This document shows positions 62,602 to 64,000 of a DNA stretch of 64,000 bases, piece by piece. Position numbers and translations under genes: made by a program. Source of the stretch: Williamsia muralis (GTDB lineage: Bacteria; Actinomycetota; Actinomycetes; Mycobacteriales; Mycobacteriaceae); the NCBI RefSeq assembly GCF_002735905.1, contig NZ_PEBD01000010.1:1642943-1706942 (forward strand), read 5' to 3'. Position 1 is the first letter of the stretch, and the number at the start of each line of letters is the position of its first letter. The notes beneath the pieces are model-generated. The model saw only the letters and a list, made by a program, of their open reading frames with translations, was not told the origin of the DNA and did not search any database.

Positions 62602-63369
62602 TTAGATTGATATCGCGCCGCCGTCGACCCTAAGAGTTGATCCTGTGGTGAAGCTCGATGAATCGCTGGCGAGATAGACGACGGCTGAGACGACCTCGTC
62701 GCCGCGGCCCAGTCGTCGCATCGGCGTCCTGTCGAGGTGTTGCTGCGTGTGTTCGAACGAGATCGCGGCTCCCATTCCGACCTCCATGGCGCCAGGCGCG
62801 ATTGAGTTCACTCTGACTCCTGCGCTGGCCCATTCCTTCGCCAGAACCATGGTGGTGGCTTGCATGGCGGCTTTCGACGAGCGGTACAGGAGAGACCCGA
62901 CTCCGCTATTCCACAGCCCGATCGAGACGATGTTGACAATGCTTCCGCGCCCGTGGCGGCGCAGATGGGGGTACGCGTCTTGGCATAGGAAGAACGCACT
63001 CTTTGTGTTGACATCGTGTACCTGGTCGTAGAGTTCTTCGGTAATCTCGGACGCCGGAGACCGGCGTGCAACACCGGCGTTGTTGATCAAAATGTCGAGG
63101 CTCCCGAAGGCGGCGACTGAGGTCGCGACGATATGGCGGCGGTCCTCGGGACTGGTGATGTCCGCGGCGACAGCGATAGCTCGTCCACCCGATTGCTCGA
63201 TCTCTCGCTGGATCTGCCTACATTGCGTGATGGACCGACCAACGATTACGACCGACGCGCCGTGGTCGGCCAAGCCCCGAGCGACGGAATTCCCCAGCCC
63301 TCCCGTCGCTCCGGTGACTACAGCAACTCGGCCAGCCAGGTTGAACGCTTGCGGGCTCGGCTTGCTCAC
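62602..63369 (-). CDS. SDR-family oxidoreductase
   Basis: 255 residues with a GTG start at 63369 overlapping the TauD stop (GTGA), so it is translationally coupled to TauD. Cofactor motif TGATGGLG, NNAG (LINNAGVARRSP), catalytic YRSSK, C-terminal FTTGSTLRVDGGAISI. The first ten bases of its gene also lie in the inverted repeat; the left repeat copy keeps them but has no SDR. Likely oxidises the TauD product. Confidence 0.9.
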   Translation of the reverse strand: MSKPSPQAFNLAGRVAVVTGATGGLGNSVARGLADHGASVVIVGRSITQCRQIQREIEQSGGRAIAVAADITSPEDRRHIVATSVAAFGSLDILINNAGVARRSPASEITEELYDQVHDVNTKSAFFLCQDAYPHLRRHGRGSIVNIVSIGLWNSGVGSLLYRSSKAAMQATTMVLAKEWASAGVRVNSIAPGAMEVGMGAAISFEHTQQHLDRTPMRRLGRGDEVVSAVVYLASDSSSFTTGSTLRVDGGAISI

Positions 63370-64000
63370 CAGTTGAGTGTTTTGAGGACGAGGCGGCGCA
63401 GGGTGCGGGGGTTGTTGTCGATTTGGCCGACGCGGGCGTGTTGGACGGCGAGGTTGTTGAAGAGGACAAGGTCGTTGTTTGTGTAGTGGTGCATGTAGGT
63501 GTTGGCGTCGTCGTAGATGGCCGCGAAGAGGGTTTGTAGGAGTTCTTCGCCTTCCTCGGATCGTGGGCCGTACTCCACGATGTGGCTGGTGTTGAACTCG
63601 TTGACGAAGAGTGCCTTTTTGCCGCTGTGCGGCACGGTGATGACGATGGGGTGTTCGGTGGCTTGGACGGTCGATAGATCCGCGTCCTCGGGGTAGTTCG
63701 ACAGGCGCATGCGTTTTTGTTCGGCGTCGGTGTCGTTGGTGTCGAACATGTTGTAGGCGTGCAGGTTCTCGATCTTGTCTTTGATGTCCTCGGGCAGGTT
63801 TTCGTAGGCGCGCACAGTATTGGCGAATGCAGTGGGCGGTGAGGTCGGTGAAACGTCCTGGGCGTAGAGGCAGGTGCCTGCGGCGATGTCTTGGCGGTAC
63901 GCACCGTCGTTGTGGAACAGCAGCCGGCGACTTCCCGCCAGCGATGGGTTGTTTTCGATGACGTTGGACAGGTATTCCACTGTGGTGCCCCAGCGGAACG
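63360..64000 (-). repeat. 641-bp inverted repeat, right copy
   Basis: Reverse complement of 43650-44290 in all segments compared. It runs to the window edge, so the real repeat is probably longer. Its inner end is four codons inside the SDR gene. Confidence 0.92.
63366..64000 (-). CDS. TauD/TfdA-type dioxygenase (copy 2, 5' end outside window)
   Basis: 211 visible codons, equal to residues 65-275 of the 43457 gene, with the same FHNDGAY and NLAVQHARVG ligand motifs. The N terminus lies beyond the window. It is coupled to the SDR at 62602-63369, so this looks like the native operon, whereas the left copy has lost the SDR. Confidence 0.92.
   Translation of the reverse strand, partial: FRWGTTVEYLSNVIENNPSLAGSRRLLFHNDGAYRQDIAAGTCLYAQDVSPTSPPTAFANTVRAYENLPEDIKDKIENLHAYNMFDTNDTDAEQKRMRLSNYPEDADLSTVQATEHPIVITVPHSGKKALFVNEFNTSHIVEYGPRSEEGEELLQTLFAAIYDDANTYMHHYTNNDLVLFNNLAVQHARVGQIDNNPRTLRRLVLKTLNW

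Noticed and set aside
1..64000. Insertion sequences, CRISPR arrays, tRNA or rRNA genes
   Set aside because: No transposase motif, short regular repeat-spacer array or cloverleaf was recognised by eye; a profile search would be decisive.

Overview
This looks like a 64 kb accessory catabolic region from a mycolic-acid actinobacterium, probably Rhodococcus or a close relative. That is an inference from moderately high GC, frequent GTG starts, stop/start overlaps of the ATGA and GTGA type, FadE-type acyl-CoA dehydrogenase pairs and many SDR, P450, CaiB and MarR/IclR/GntR genes. No rRNA, tRNA, CRISPR array or intact transposase was seen, so chromosome versus plasmid cannot be decided.

Region 1 (1-11.4 kb) is a sparse, eroded accessory stretch. 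It holds a SNF2-type helicase cut by the window edge, a ParB/Srx-like protein, several small unknown ORFs, a GIY-YIG-like gene with a frameshift, an EcsC-like protein, a probable broken gene after it, and a large AAA_13 (RloC-like) ATPase with a frameshift. Frame damage in three neighbouring genes suggests decay of an old defence or mobile island, or indel errors in the assembly.

Region 2 (11.8-13.4 kb) is a quinone-oxidoreductase-like dehydrogenase divergent from a HxlR regulator, with a palindrome between them.

Region 3 (14-28 kb) is an oxidative cluster: two NTF2/SnoaL-fold proteins, four SDRs, a TetR repressor with a perfect 15-bp palindrome in front of a metallo-beta-lactamase-fold hydrolase, a RidA-like protein, a cytosolic HtaA-domain protein beside a P450, an MFS transporter, a TauD-type dioxygenase and a TrkA-N/ion-channel-like protein.

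Region 4 (28-36.5 kb) carries two ABC transporters (an Fbp-like binding-protein system and a sugar-type ATPase/permease pair) with two VOC-fold proteins. Region 5 (36.5-43.1 kb) is a CoA-ester module: a two-subunit acyl-CoA dehydrogenase, two crotonase-family enzymes, an MFS pump, MarR and GntR regulators.

Region 6 (43.4-64 kb) is an aromatic-degradation block: TauD dioxygenase, MarR, two-domain extradiol dioxygenase, CoA-transferase, P450 with a phthalate-dioxygenase-reductase-type partner, zinc alcohol dehydrogenase, a HIBADH-like enzyme with a Cys/His tail, a 4,5-dihydroxyphthalate-decarboxylase-like protein, a C-C hydrolase, a Dabb protein, an aldehyde dehydrogenase, a lipoprotein binding protein, an IclR regulator and the complete 2-hydroxypentadienoate hydratase / acylating acetaldehyde dehydrogenase / hydroxy-oxovalerate aldolase module. 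An isochorismatase-like hydrolase, two SDRs and a second TauD copy follow. Inferred logic: side-chain oxidation and CoA-dependent shortening of a large aromatic or terpenoid-like substrate, ring hydroxylation by the P450, extradiol cleavage, hydrolysis, then pyruvate and acetyl-CoA. The substrate is not evident.

The most striking structural feature is a 641-bp inverted repeat, identical wherever compared, containing the TauD gene. It bounds the 19 kb block and reaches the right edge of the window.
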